A stretch of 64,000 nt of DNA from Triangularia verruculosa (Eukaryota > Ascomycota > Sordariomycetes > Sordariales > Podosporaceae): assembly GCA_033296885.1 (NCBI GenBank), contig MU863931.1, positions 124,001 through 188,000 on the forward strand. Reading direction: 5' to 3'. The notes beneath the pieces were generated by a model, which searched no databases, was not told the DNA's origin, and worked only from the letters and a program-made list of their open reading frames with translations. Of this stretch, positions 33,134 to 43,899 are shown piece by piece. Both the position numbers and the translations under genes were made by a program. The stretch's first letter is position 1. The number at the start of each line of letters is the position of its first letter.

Positions 33134-33723
33134 ATGACAGAAAAATTCGTCAATTTCCCGTTTCCAACGGCACAGACGGCTGAGTACGCCAAACTCCCGA
33201 TCTACCCGAAATGGGTCCCAACAACCCCAGCCCACGACACCCTAACAGTGGTGCAAGCTCATGAGCTACCACCGGAATTCTTGGACGCGGTGAGATTGCA
33301 CTGTTTCCCTATCGCGGATGCAAGTTCTAACCTAGCATCCAGAGAGGAGAGAGACTGCTAGCTTCGGGCGTCCAAAGGGCAGCCCAGAGGACGGAATCAT
33401 ACATCCAGACTTCGAAGTTGCGCAACGCCATCCAGATTCAGGTGGAAGGCTTGATGGAAAAGTACAACGAGTACATCATGAGTCTTCTGGAGAGGATCAA
33501 CCACCTCCAAAATGCACTGAGAGAATCCGACACCAAGCTAGCGACAGCGAACAACAAGTTGGTCGCTCTCTTTGGAAGTACCACCCGCGACAACATCGTG
33601 GATATGGAAATCAGGGATATGTTCGATGGTTGGGGTGACGTTCAGTCACAAATCGATAAGTATATCACGTCTGCTGCAGCCGTCGCAAACACAGCAGGCA
33701 CAGGCACAGCAGCCGCAGAATAG
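33134..33723 (+). CDS. small coiled-coil hypothetical protein
   Basis: Two exons (33134-33289, 33343-33723) give 178 residues. The intron uses GTGAGA, a TTCTAACC branch and TCCAG acceptor; the phase-0 join opens a frame that would otherwise stop at 33361. The N-terminal 50 residues are Pro/aromatic-rich (FVNFPFPTAQTAEYAKLPIY). Residues ~60-135 form a helix with heptads (LMEKYNEYIMSLLERINHLQ). The tail is Ala/Thr-rich. The family is not recognised. Its size, coiled coil and neighbourhood resemble the gene at 31.4 kb, though the sequences do not look homologous. Confidence 0.6.
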
Positions 33724-34587
33724 GCGCCAATATACGTAGCAGGCGCAGACACAGCAGCGGGGTGGGTAAATACCTGATTTTCGAGCCGTTAACCCCTAGA
33801 CTAACACTGCTGTCAGCGTTGAGGATAGTACCATGCATGTAGATAGTAAATAGATGAGGTCCCCCAAGTCAACAGTGCAGTCTTTGAGCGTCGTTTGTCT
33901 GCTACAGTAAAAGCCCCACATGACCGAAGAGTTGTGCAGTCATCAATTGATTATGCTTGTTCTAGCTTTGGGAAACTTGACGTACATAAATTGCATAACA
34001 TCTCTGCTACCTGCATTGGCTTGCATGCCGATGTCTTATATAAGCGTACATGTAGCCAGGTACCTAGCCGGTGGTTGCCGGCTGAGAGATGCATACCTAG
34101 GTACCCCACCGCCAGCTGCCCTCGGGGGCCAGGTTATCACCGAAGCTCACCTACCAGGTATGATTGGAAGTTCAATGTTGCCGTTTCGTGGGAGCAGTCT
34201 TATGCTCCCACTGTGTGCATGTCGAAGGTAACTTCTGGCAATTCGAGGTTGGAGTCAAATCAATCATGAAAGACGCGGACAAATGAATGGCGAAAAGAGG
34301 TAATGGTGAAAAGAGGTAATGGTGAAAAGGGGTAATGGTGAAAAGGGGTAATGGTGAAAAGGGGTAATGGGTTAATGGGGTAATGGGTAGGCGCTCAGCA
34401 AGGTGTAGACACTCTCAAAATTTCTTTTATACTATACATCATCGGAGCGAGATACCGCTTGATTTGCGGCCAGATCGCGGACTATCAGGTCAAAATTCCA
34501 CCAAGAGCAATGAAACTAAGTCACAAAAGTTTACTGATTTCATTACAGAATTCACCAAGCTACAAAACCAAACTATCCACCTCACCC
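33724..34587. other. intergenic region with tandem repeats
   Basis: Contains two GGTACC words (about 34057 and 34097) and the 16-bp tandem array at 34289-34368. No gene is recognised. Confidence 0.5.
34289..34368 (+). repeat. five tandem 16-bp units
   Basis: Five consecutive copies of GGTGAAAAGRGGTAAT lie at 34289, 34305, 34321, 34337 and 34353. Only one or two bases differ between copies (C in the first unit, A/G at one position). A degenerate GGGTTAATGGGGTAATGGG tail continues to about 34390. The near identity points to recent slippage or unequal exchange. Confidence 0.93.
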
Positions 34588-35562
34588 TCAAGCCTTCGGA
34601 GCATCCGTCAACGGCACATACCGAACCCCAAACAACTTCCTCTTCCTCACCTCCCCCTTCTCATCCTTATCCACGCACCAAATATGCTGCCCCCACCCCT
34701 GCCCCTCGCCCTCATCCTCCACCGGTATAAACATCCTCCCGGGACTCGCCAACTGCTCCAGCAACTCCTCATGAACCTTCACCGCCGCCGCCCCAACATG
34801 AATGGCATCCCACCCCTTTCCCTTCCCTTCTGCATCCTCATCATCTATCCACCCCCTCCTCCCATCCCCCACCCGAAACCTCACCCTCCCCTTCTCAATC
34901 AACTCCCTCCCCTCCTTACTCTTCTTCATATTCCTCTCCCCCAGTTCCTTCAACTCACTAATATGTTCCACCCCCACCACCTTTCCCTGTTCTCCCACCA
35001 GTTCCGCAAGCACATGCGTCAAGTACCCCGATCCACTCCCAATATCCAGCACCCTCGGACCAGGCCTCTCCTCAGAAGGCGTGATGAACGGCAGCAGATG
35101 CTCCACCGCACTCGCATGCATATGCGGCGCCGAAATGGTAGCATGGTGCCCTATCGGCTGGGGACAGTCCTCATACGGAGACCGCGGAGCATAATGCGCG
35201 CGGTCGACCTTCAGGAACGCGCTCTTCGCGTCGGGGTGCTTGATCATTTCGTTGCGCCAGAGGTTCTCGATGAGTTCCGAGTTGGACGTTCCCGAGCTGC
35301 GCCAGGCCATGGTGTCGAATTTGTTGCTGTTGGGGACGGAGGGGAAGGATGATAGAGGTTGGACTTGTTGTTGTTGTTGCTCGTGAGGGAGGTGGAGCGG
35401 GTGCCGGGATTGGTACTCGTATATCAAGAGGGCCGAGGTGAATGGTGGGAGGGAGGAGAGCGCGAGGCGGGAGGTGAGGACTTTGCGTAGCGTGGCCACA
35501 ACGGAAGTTAAAGTTAATTCTGTGAATGTTGTTAATAGATATTGGGTGAGGATAGATGCCAT
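34588..35562 (-). CDS. protein-L-isoaspartate O-methyltransferase (PCMT/PIMT)
   Basis: A single-exon frame of 324 residues. The PIMT core starts at Met85 (MAWRSSGTSNSELIENLWRN), which matches the usual start of ~240-residue eukaryotic enzymes. Landmarks are FLKVDRAHYAP, the methyltransferase motif I VLDIGSGSGYLTHVLAELVG, GVEHISELKELG, WDAIHVGAAA and the closing LFGVRYVPLTDA. The enzyme repairs L-isoaspartyl residues with S-adenosylmethionine. The in-frame 84-residue extension has hydrophobic and basic stretches (LTLTSVVATLRKVLTSRLAL, then a Gln run). It could be a mitochondrial or membrane-targeting leader, or the real start could be ATG 35310. The upstream stretch is open with no stop, which favours but does not prove the long form. 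Confidence 0.9.
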   Translation of the reverse strand: MASILTQYLLTTFTELTLTSVVATLRKVLTSRLALSSLPPFTSALLIYEYQSRHPLHLPHEQQQQQVQPLSSFPSVPNSNKFDTMAWRSSGTSNSELIENLWRNEMIKHPDAKSAFLKVDRAHYAPRSPYEDCPQPIGHHATISAPHMHASAVEHLLPFITPSEERPGPRVLDIGSGSGYLTHVLAELVGEQGKVVGVEHISELKELGERNMKKSKEGRELIEKGRVRFRVGDGRRGWIDDEDAEGKGKGWDAIHVGAAAVKVHEELLEQLASPGRMFIPVEDEGEGQGWGQHIWCVDKDEKGEVRKRKLFGVRYVPLTDAPKA

Positions 35563-36045
35563 GGTCGACAGATGATCAGCTTACAGGTCTTGGTTTGGAG
35601 AAGGTTCTAATGTTGGTGAGTGGGAGGATAAAAGTGGCAAGACAAGAAAAGTCTCGGCCAAAATAAAATTGTCAAAAACAATACAACAAAGCTGATGAGA
35701 AGTTGACGACATGTGATGTAATGGCAATACAATCCAAAGACGGTGGTGATGAGCAGCCCCGCATTCACCCCACCCCAACGTCCCGCCTGGCTGTGTCCCG
35801 TGGCTGGAATGCAGGAGAGGGGCTGCCACGAGTCTGAGTCTAGATATGTACTCGGTATATTTAGAAATGTCTCACTGCTTGTGTCTGTCTGTAGCTAAAA
35901 CCGGCGCCTTGCAAAATCACTGCAATGAAACGCCCGTATTGTTGTTGTACTGGGGCCAATGAAATGCCCATAATCCCACCTGAAGATGCAAATATTACAA
36001 ACGAAACCGAGGCACCATGATGGATATTGGAAACAAGGAAAACGA
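35563..36045. other. intergenic region
   Basis: Between the PIMT start and the Bsd2-like gene's 3' end, both on the minus strand. No gene is recognised. Confidence 0.5.
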
Positions 36046-37210
36046 CTAAACCACGGTATCAGGACGCTCACCCGTGGCAATAACGGGAACCCCGAGACCC
36101 CGATCTGGACTCTGGAGCACAAGCTGCTCATGTCGTCTCGCCTTCAGGTACTCGCTAACCGCCCGAATGAGAACAAACCAGCCGACAATCATCATCAGAT
36201 ACGACACCCAATCAGCGCCTGTGAACTCGTCTGCCCCGCCGCCGTTTTGATCTTGCATGTTATCCGGGTCAAAGTCGTGCGCATTCGGATCAACCGGGTT
36301 GATGAAGCCGTTATCGGCGGTTGGGTCGTCGTAGCCGCCTCCTGACGAGGGTGGTGTGCTTTTCATCATGAAGCCGTACTGAATGAGCTGGATGCCCAAG
36401 CCAGCCTTTGCTCCGTTCTTGGCGGCGTGAGTGGTGTGGAGAAGATAACAAAGAAGGAAGCCGACAAGCAGGGTCATGGAGATGAAGCCGTTCCACAGGA
36501 AGCTGAAAATAGAGCCAACTGGCATTCCGTCGATAAATACGTCGTCGAAGCCGCCGAGGCCTGGAGCGAGAACCGTCGTTTCCCAGTAAGGGGGGGCAGA
36601 GTCGGCTGCTGCTTGTTCGTAGGACTGCCTCAAAAGTCAGTACCGCATTCTCCCATCATAATCCACATAGCCAGCCAAAACCTACCGGCGGAAGTTCTTC
36701 CTTCTCAGGTTCCCCCCTCTCGGGCTTTGCGGCCAGGTTCGAAAAGACGCCATCGGACTGAATTCCACCACCATACACCCTCGTTGTTGTTGGAGCCTGT
36801 CCCACTGGTCTCGGTGGTTGCGAAGCCTGCGCGCTTGTCTGTGCTGTCGTCCCCGTCGTCGCTGGCGTTATCGATGCTGCGTCGCTTGCACTTGGCGTCG
36901 TATTGCCGCGCACCAGCCTCCGTCGATCATCCGGCTCGTCGTCCCAGGCGTCCTCATCCTCGCTTCCAAAAGCGTCGTCCAGTTCCTGATTTTGGCGGTT
37001 CTCGTTGTCTCTACCAATTATTGATGGCGCTCGAGAGTGAAAAGACGGTGGTGGCGAGTTGGGGATAGGGTATGTCGGCCCTGGCGCATTGGAGACGGGT
37101 GTTTCGTGATCTTCCTCGTCGCGGGTATTAACCTGGACAAAGTGTTAGTTGTTACCGTCGCTGAAAAAAAGGTCTCGAAAATGACATGCCCGCTCGTATC
37201 GACCCGTCAT
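36046..37210 (-). CDS. Bsd2/NDFIP-like Rsp5 adaptor membrane protein
   Basis: Three exons (37210-37190, 37132-36686, 36624-36046) give 348 residues. The first coding exon has 7 codons (MTGRYER). Its intron begins GCATGT, a non-canonical GC donor, with CTAAC branch and TCCAG acceptor; no GT alternative keeps the frame. The second intron is GTAGGT...GGCAG. The spliced product has an acidic N-terminal region, the PPxY motif PPSY at residues 155-158 formed across the last junction, then APPYWETTVLAPG, DDVFIDGMPVGSIFSFLWN and hydrophobic segments (ISMTLLVGFLLCYLLHTTHA, GLGIQLIQYGF, WVSYLMMIVGWFVLIRAVSEY). Yeast Bsd2 and animal NDFIP proteins recruit Nedd4/Rsp5 ligases through PPxY motifs to sort membrane proteins such as metal transporters. 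The role here is inferred from that family. Confidence 0.9.
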
Positions 37211-37819
37211 GGTGGGGGTGGTGTGCTGAGTGGTGATGAGATCGGCCCCCTCTTTGATGTCGGAGATGTGAGGTGCTAAGGAAACGGAACGAGTGTCGCG
37301 GGAATGGGAGCGTCGCTAATAAGCGGAAGTAAAAAGGCCAAAACCCCAGAAAGCGTGGCAACGGTAAGATACGGAGTAGCGAAGCAAAAGGTCGAAGAAG
37401 GTCCGAAGGGAAAATGGTACGAGTAGGCAGGCAAAGGTAAAGGAAAAGAGCGCGCGTAGGCTCCGTCAGGGAGTCGTCGATTTGATGAGGGAATCAGGTT
37501 GGTTGCAGCAGTGCGACAATGCCTGCTGGAACACTCCGTCCGGCTGACCAAGAATGCGCATTGCGTGGTGTGTGGATCCCGGCAGAACCCCAGCGGCTGC
37601 CTCTTTGCCCCGCACCTTTCCTTTCTCGGCCATAGCGCCACACCCCTTAACATGAGAGATGAGCTCTTGGCAGATTGCACTGTGGCTTACGCGCAACCGG
37701 AATCCGGGGTCATGTGGCTGGTGGAAGCTCAAGCTGGAGAAATTCCCCAGATTGACGTCGACATTTTTAGGTGACCAGTGGAAGGTAGGCCGCATCCCAG
37801 CTCCGAGACCGTCGCCAAC
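37211..37819. other. divergent promoter region between BSD2-like and CBP6-like genes
   Basis: 609 bp of shared upstream sequence for two housekeeping genes. The ORFs found across it on both strands have no recognisable motifs and are treated as chance. Confidence 0.5.
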
Positions 37820-38314
37820 ATGTCTGCTGTCCCAAAAGCTGTATGTTACTTGACAGTGCCGAGTATATGCTAACATGCAACCGAGACTGACACTTCTCAG
37901 AGCACAGCCAGAGCTTTCCAAGCTGCCCTGCAGCGCTGGCCCAAGGATACCCTCCGTCCCGACTTGCAACTCCAAGATGTGCTCGCCAAGCGCCTCACCA
38001 AGGGCCCGATTGCGCCAGTCCCGATCAAGGGGTTGACCCAAGAACAAGCCGATCTCCGGCAAGCCAATGCACTCTTTTCCCTCACCGAGAACCGTTACAA
38101 GAACAAGGTTGGTGCACGCCGGCATGGCTCATGAGTCAAACCTCGCTGCTGACCAAGGACCGCACTCCAGTATCGTGTTACCGACTCCTTCCTCAAGCCC
38201 AAGTTCAACCCCAACTATTACAGCGATATTCTCAAGGAACTCGACGAAGCCCCCCGACGTTCGTATTTCCAAAGACTAGCCAAGAAGTTCCAAGGCATGT
38301 TCCGGCTGGAATAA
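37820..38314 (+). CDS. mitochondrial complex III assembly factor Cbp6/UQCC2-like
   Basis: Three exons (37820-37840, 37901-38107, 38171-38314) give 123 residues. Exon 1 has only 7 codons (MSAVPKA). Splice pairs are GTATGT...TCTCAG and GTTGGT...TCCAG. The product matches UQCC2/Cbp6: an N-terminal RAFQAALQRWPKDTLRP helix, LQLQDVLAKRL, LRQANALFSLTENRYKNKYR across the second junction, then FLKPKFNPNYYSDILKEL. In yeast Cbp6 works with Cbp3 at the mitochondrial ribosome exit to stabilise new cytochrome b. The matrix location is inherited from the family; no clear presequence is seen. Confidence 0.85.
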
Positions 38315-38564
38315 CTCCCGACTCTTGACGGTCAACTGTACACTACTGTACGATATGATATTTTGCATGGACACGGCGTCTGGAGTTGGAGAAAGAAAAA
38401 GGGAAACTCGGCCATAATCCCGGATTTTGTATTCCAATGTACATACCACCCCCCGTAAACACACCCTTTTTGTCTACCCAAGCACATCAGGGTATAAGAA
38501 AAAGCAAGACACCCATCCAAAAACGCCTTGTGAATACAGACATGAATCCAGACACGTCATGTTC
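38315..38564. other. convergent intergenic region
   Basis: About 250 bp between the Cbp6-like gene and the citrate carrier 3' ends; no gene. Confidence 0.5.
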
Positions 38565-39724
38565 TTACAGGTATCTCCCCTCTGGATCCAGCTTGTTAAA
38601 CAGGTCCATGCTCTTCTCGTACATGGTAAACACAATCCCGCCGCTCATGATCAACCTCGCCAACCGGGGCAGCGCGCCACTCCAGAAAGTCAACACACCT
38701 TCCTGCTTGAAGATGATGCTCGCGCAACGGAACGAGTTGCCGTAGAGCTGCTTGGCCTCGATACTTTGCATACGCGTCTTGATGGTGTCGAGGGGTTGCG
38801 TCACATAGACGGTAATCAACCCGGCAATACCACCCATGGCAAAGGTGGCCACAGCACCAAGCTTCTCCCCTGGCGCTGTGTAGCTTTCGGCGAGCTGCTT
38901 CAAGGCAGTGTAGGAGCCGAAGCGGGTGGCACTATTGGCCGCTTGTCGGGCCGTGGTCGGGACGAAGCCCTGGAAGAAGCCACGGATGCCGCGCTCGCGG
39001 GCGATGATGGGTACGGCGTGGAGGAAGCCGCGGAGACGAGGTTTGGCTGACTTGCGGTCATCGATGCTAAAAAACCGTGGTTAAAAGAACCCTCGGTGGA
39101 AGGCAGAATCTAAGAGACCTACAGCGTTGTCTTGATACTTTCTGTCGGTGTGACTGCCAACAGAGACTCGGTCACACCGGCGCCGAAGCCCGCAATGACG
39201 GTCCGAGGACCGGAGACGTTCCCGTCAGCGTCGGCAAGAAGCCTCTTGTACTGGTCGAAAGCGACGAATCCTGTTGCGCCCATTCCGTCAGTTCCCTATT
39301 TCACTCGCAAACATTTTTCCAGAATATCACATACGAATGCCCGCCTTGGCCGAGTTGCCGATAATCAGTGTCGTGCATCCAGCATACCACTGTGCACCAA
39401 AGGGTGGCCATGGCAGCTTCTTGCCCTCTGCTAGCCTGCGATTGAGCTGTGTTCTTGTCTTGGCGACTGTCGCATCGTGTCAGAATATCGCAGGAGGCAG
39501 CAATTGGCCGTCGTGGAGGGGTGTGTCACATACACTCGGCTGGGTAGGTAATGGCTGGAGCCAAGGAAGCCCGGGTTAGCGACTGTTGACGATGACTTTA
39601 TTGGAGAGAGGCACAAACCAATCTCGACGGCGCCCGCAGTTGAGCCGGCAATGATGGAGCGGAGGGCGCTGGGCCCTTTGACCGCCGGGTGGTTGCTACT
39701 GTCCTGGGCCGGGGCTGACGACAT
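38565..39724 (-). CDS. CTP1: mitochondrial tricarboxylate (citrate) carrier Ctp1-like
   Basis: Five exons (39724-39619, 39554-39534, 39466-39335, 39270-39123, 39066-38565) give 302 residues. The 21-nt second exon is a micro-exon spelling the start of the first carrier signature. The three PX[DE]XX[KR] signatures are present: YPAEFAKTR, TPTESIKTT and QPLDTIKTR, each followed by Gly-rich helices. Family landmarks include SIIAGSTAGAVEI, RRLAEGKKLPWPPFG, AGFGAGVTESLLAVTP and ITVYVTQPLDTIK. Ctp1 exchanges citrate across the inner mitochondrial membrane, supplying cytosolic acetyl-CoA. The call is strong, though paralogues such as the related Sfc/Yhm2 carriers are possible. Confidence 0.9.
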
Positions 39725-40259
39725 TTTGAGGAGCAGAGAGGCTTGCGGTGGTCTGTTTCAAGAGATTCCGCAGGTGTTTGCTAGTCACTCACTAGGTACC
39801 TTGAAGTTTTGGCCAGTCCCTGTTGCGCCAAGCAAAGATGCCGATTGCGGGGCGTCTTGCCCGAGGTGAGGGATGATGCAATGGAGAGAGGACCCGCTGT
39901 TAGTGCACAGCACACGATCAACTTCCTTTCTCATCAACGAACAAACACGAACATAAACCCCTTCTCGATTCCTCCAACAAGATCGAAATTATCGACTGGA
40001 GAAGAAATATAATCAGCAGACATGTATAATCTGCCTACGAGTATGCCTATGGGTCAGCACGAGCCACAGTTTCATCTGTCAAGATGCCGAATAGCAACGC
40101 CGCAATATCTGTGCAGCTCCCTATTGGTCCTTCAGGGAAGTTGTTGATGTTGCCTATAAGCCTCGCCATTGATATTCCGCGCAACAAACTGGGCCAGCGG
40201 TCTTCATCGATGTTTCAAGTATTCGCGTCGATCTGTCCCCAGTCTCACCACCGCCAGAC
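39725..40259. other. divergent intergenic region
   Basis: 535 bp between the citrate carrier and the HeLo-like gene. One CTAGGTACCTTG word lies at about 39794. No gene is seen. Confidence 0.5.
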
Positions 40260-41674
40260 ATGGACCCTCTAAGTATCGGCGGGGGTTGCCTCGCCCTAAT
40301 CACATCGATCGCCAGTGTCACGAAAGGAATCTACTCCTTCACGAAGCAGGTCCGAGAAGCGCAGAGTGATCTGGACGCGGTCACACAAGAGCTGACATCT
40401 TTGAGACTCGTCCTCGAGCTTTACGTGGAAGACGATGCGAATACCAATGTTGCCTTTCCCGAAGCTCTCAACAAACGCCTGTCCGCCATTGTAACCAATT
40501 GCCAGCTTGTAGTGAGGGATATCGAGGCGTGTTTGGCCAAGTACTCGTCCGATAGCTGTGGAAAGAAACTGTCATGGGTTGTCTCTGGCCAAGACGACGT
40601 GTCAAGGTTGCGGAGGAGTATCGAGGCTCACAAGTCTGCGCTCAACCTCGGTCTGGACATGGCTGCTTTGTGAGTGTTGGGTGGTGTACTTCATTCTTGC
40701 TCTCAGATGCAATTTCTTATGCATGACAGATATCTTGCCAAGGAGACGAGATTTGAAGCCACCGAAATTCGCCACAACACTACTACCATCAAGCAGGATA
40801 CAGCACAAATACTCCAAGCGATTGCGGATCTCCAGGCTCGTCTTCCTGCCGACTCCACCAAGCCTAATGACTTTGTGCTCCAGAGATATCTGGAAGAGCT
40901 CAGTGCATTCACCGAAACTGATTATAACGGCCTTTCAACAAAGCAGTGGCCAGGGTCCCGCAACTCGGGAGCACCAGCCTCGATTCACTCACTGCCTTCT
41001 TCCTGCTCCAAAGACTCGCTAGTCGAAGAAGACGCCAAAGATCCCGAACAGCTGTCAGAGGGCGGCATCAAGGTAGTATGCGCAGCCAGTGAGCTCTTGG
41101 GACACATACCGCCCGTTGCCGATAGGAGATTACTTGTCCTTTTCAACGGCATGACACGGAGGTGGAGTTCTGATGAGGTTTCACAGGCACTGGATAGCAT
41201 CGACTCTCTACTACTGAGACTGGCAAGCTCCGATGGTCAAATTTCTTCGTCTGAGACTAAGCGCACAATGGATCCGGTGGCGGTTTTGCTCTTTAGTGTG
41301 TGGCGGGCAGAAAGTATTCAGCCAGATTGTAGCAGCATGGGTCTTCCAGCGCTACATCAATTTGGCATGAAACATGGCCTGGTCTGTTCCTCATACCATA
41401 TGTTTCGGTGATTTGACAAGTGACTAACAGCTCTCAGGAATACCCGTACCACAACATCCAATTTCTCTCTGTCTCGGTCGGACCACTGAGCAAGACAGTT
41501 GGTCATCACGACCTCTGCAGCCAACTCACTAACGCGTTGTCTCCGACACTGGTTCTTAATATGAACAAGCCGGGCATGAAAATTCGCATTTCTAACCTCG
41601 ATCTCGCACGGCATTTGAAAGGGGGCATCACAATTGTTTCCAGGTCGTCTTCCAATCCATGCACTATTATGTAA
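40260..41674 (+). CDS. HeLo-like/PigL_N-domain protein with CaaX-like end
   Basis: Three exons (40260-40669, 40730-41381, 41438-41674) give 432 residues. Introns are GTGAGT...GACAG and GTCTGT...CTCTCAG with a GACTAAC branch. The second intron is less certain: without it the frame ends at 41411. The N-terminal ~140 residues match the fungal STAND N-terminal helical domain (MDPLSIGGGCLALITSIASV, TKGIYSFTKQVREAQSDLDA, VTQELTSLRLVLELY). It is the type found at the head of NLRs and in HeLo-like cell-death proteins. A coiled-coil (RHNTTTIKQDTAQILQAIAD) and a helical C-terminal region follow, but no NTPase domain. The three-exon form ends with Cys-Thr-Ile-Met, a good farnesylation box. Confidence 0.7.
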
Positions 41675-42401
41675 TACTATTTGATATCCCCTCTCTATCT
41701 CGGACTCTTCAAAGAGCCGCCATGGCACCGCCAAACGCGACGGAGGCGACGGCAGCAACAGCCAAATGTCTCATCTATCCAGGTACGCCAGCGGTGGAAG
41801 TGCTGGTCGCCGAGGTGTTTTCCTCTCCCTACCTAGAACCGGAAGCGTTGTTCTTTAAATCCGCATCTTTCTTGCTGGCCTCCTGAACAGATCCGAAAGT
41901 AGGCGACGGTGCGATAATAATATACGGTTTCGCCATCTCATAACCCGTCATGCATGAATCTGCGTCCGAAACTGCAATGTCGTAGATATCCGCAGCGATA
42001 AAAGCCGGGCATTTGGCCACGAGGCTGGATACCGCAGGCGCGATGGAACTGGCAAAACTGGCCGTATGCAAGCCATGGCTCTCATGTATGATTCCCGGTG
42101 GGCAACGACTTGCCGAAGATGCAATGCAAGGTTATTAACCACTCGGGTAATTCCATTCCTCCCCACAGATTGCAACCTCGCACAACGGCCAGTGCCGAGA
42201 CCAAGATTACTATACAAGATGCAGTCCTACTGGCAAGATGCTAACTAGGTTGCTCAACAGTATCTGGAGAGGGGTGGAAGACAATATCACGCGGTCTGGG
42301 CAACTAGACATTATCAAGGGGAGCCGTTGATGTTGACGGGCTCTCAACCTGACTCGATACCATCAACCCCATGTTGAATCACAACGTCCATATCCCGCAA
42401 C
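41675..42401. other. intergenic region with a weak minus-strand open frame
   Basis: A minus-strand frame from about 42130 to 41829 reads partly like protein (PGIIHESHGLHTASFASSIA, SCMTGYEMAKPYIIIAPSP). It has no start codon or splice path, so it is not annotated as a gene. Otherwise empty. Confidence 0.4.
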
Positions 42402-43899
42402 ATGGCGCTCCTTCACCTCTGGATCATAGCCATCACCGCTGTAGTCGTGGTAGCCAATACCAATCCTAATTTCCTCCTCCCTCGCCAGCAAAACTCCTCC
42501 ACTACCTGGCCCTACGGCCCCTTCTCCACCCGAGGCCGGGACATCATCAACTCTCGAAACGAAGTCATCACCTGGGCTGGCGTGAACTGGCCCCTCAGCG
42601 GCGAGACCATGATCCCCGAAGGCCTCGAACACGCCTCAGCCGACTCCATCCTCGATCGCATCGCCTCAGCAGGCTTCAACTTCATCCGCATGTCCGTTTT
42701 CCACCTCCCCCCCCCCCCCTTCCGATCCCCATCCCAGATTTCCTCACTCACCATGACATATTAGGCCCTACGCAATCGAAATGATCGATCTCTTCTACCT
42801 CAACAACCAAACCTCCCCCCCGTTCCCGCAAACACTCCTCTCCACCCTCGGCCCCGACAACGGCACGCTCATCACCACCCAAATCCTCACCCACAACCCC
42901 ATCTGGACCCGCAACACAACCCTCCTCAAGATCTGGTCCGACGTCGTCCGCATGGCAGCCGCAAAACAGCTGTACGTCCACCCGGACGCGCACGTGTCCA
43001 AGGCAAAGTGGTGCTGCTCCCACGCCGACGGGAACGCCTGGTTCGGCGACACTCACTTCCACACGGGCAACTGGAAGCGCGGGCTGGAGTACGTCGCAGC
43101 GTGGGCGGGAAACCACTCCAACATCGTCTCCATGTCGCTGCGCAACGAGCCCCGGTCGTCATCCATAGCGGGCGGATACAACTGGGTGAACTTCCTCGGC
43201 AACATGACCTCGGCCGCCGACGCGATCCACGCCGCGAATCCGGACTTGCTGATCACCTGGGCGGGTATGCAGTTCGGACAGGACCTCTCTGCTCTGACCA
43301 CCGCCAACAAGAACCTGTGGACGGCGGGGTGCTACAAGTGCGATGCGGTTCGTGACGGGCTGAGGAGGGAGCCGGTGTATTTCAACCTTGATGACCATCC
43401 TTGGGGGGGAAAGGTGGTTTGGGAGGTCCATCTGTATGAAAGCAGCGAGGATATGGACACGGGGAACTGCAGGATGATTGAGGCGGGGTTGTACAGGAAC
43501 GGGTTCAACGCGCTGGGGATGGGGAGGCCGGCGGCGTGTAATTCGACGTTGCGGGCGGCGGGGGTGGAGGAGGAGTGGTGCGCGCCGGCGCAGAAGCTGA
43601 CGCCTGTGATACTGAGCGAGTTTGGGCGGAGGCAGGATGGGGGGTTGATGAGTGATGTTTTGCTGGGCTGTCTCCGAGAGTTTACAAAGAGGTATGGGGT
43701 TAGCTGGGCGATGTGGAGTTTGGCGGGGAGGTACCGGATTCGGGAGGGGAGGCAGCAGGATGAGGATGCTTGGGGGCTGCTGAATGGGACTTGGAATGGG
43801 TGGAGGTTTGAGGAGGGGGTGGAAGGGTTTTGGAAGCCTTGGGTGAGGGATATGGGGTTGCCTTCACCTGAGGGGACAGGCTCTAGACATAGAGGCTGA
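42402..43899 (+). CDS. secreted glycoside hydrolase family 5-like protein
   Basis: Two exons (42402-42691, 42765-43899) give 474 residues. The intron donor is GTCCGT and the acceptor TTAG; joining at ...AT|G restores FNFIRMPYAIEMID, a conserved GH5 strand. The protein starts with a signal peptide (MALLHLWIIAITAVVVVANT). GH5 landmarks are DIINSRNEVITWAGVNW, the acid/base Glu in VSMSLRNEPRSS (residue ~225), NLDDHPWGG, and the nucleophile Glu in PVILSEFGRR (residue ~382). Many N-glycosylation sequons are present. The family includes secreted fungal endo-glycosidases; the exact substrate is not readable. The intron contains a run of 12 cytosines that may vary in length. Confidence 0.87.
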
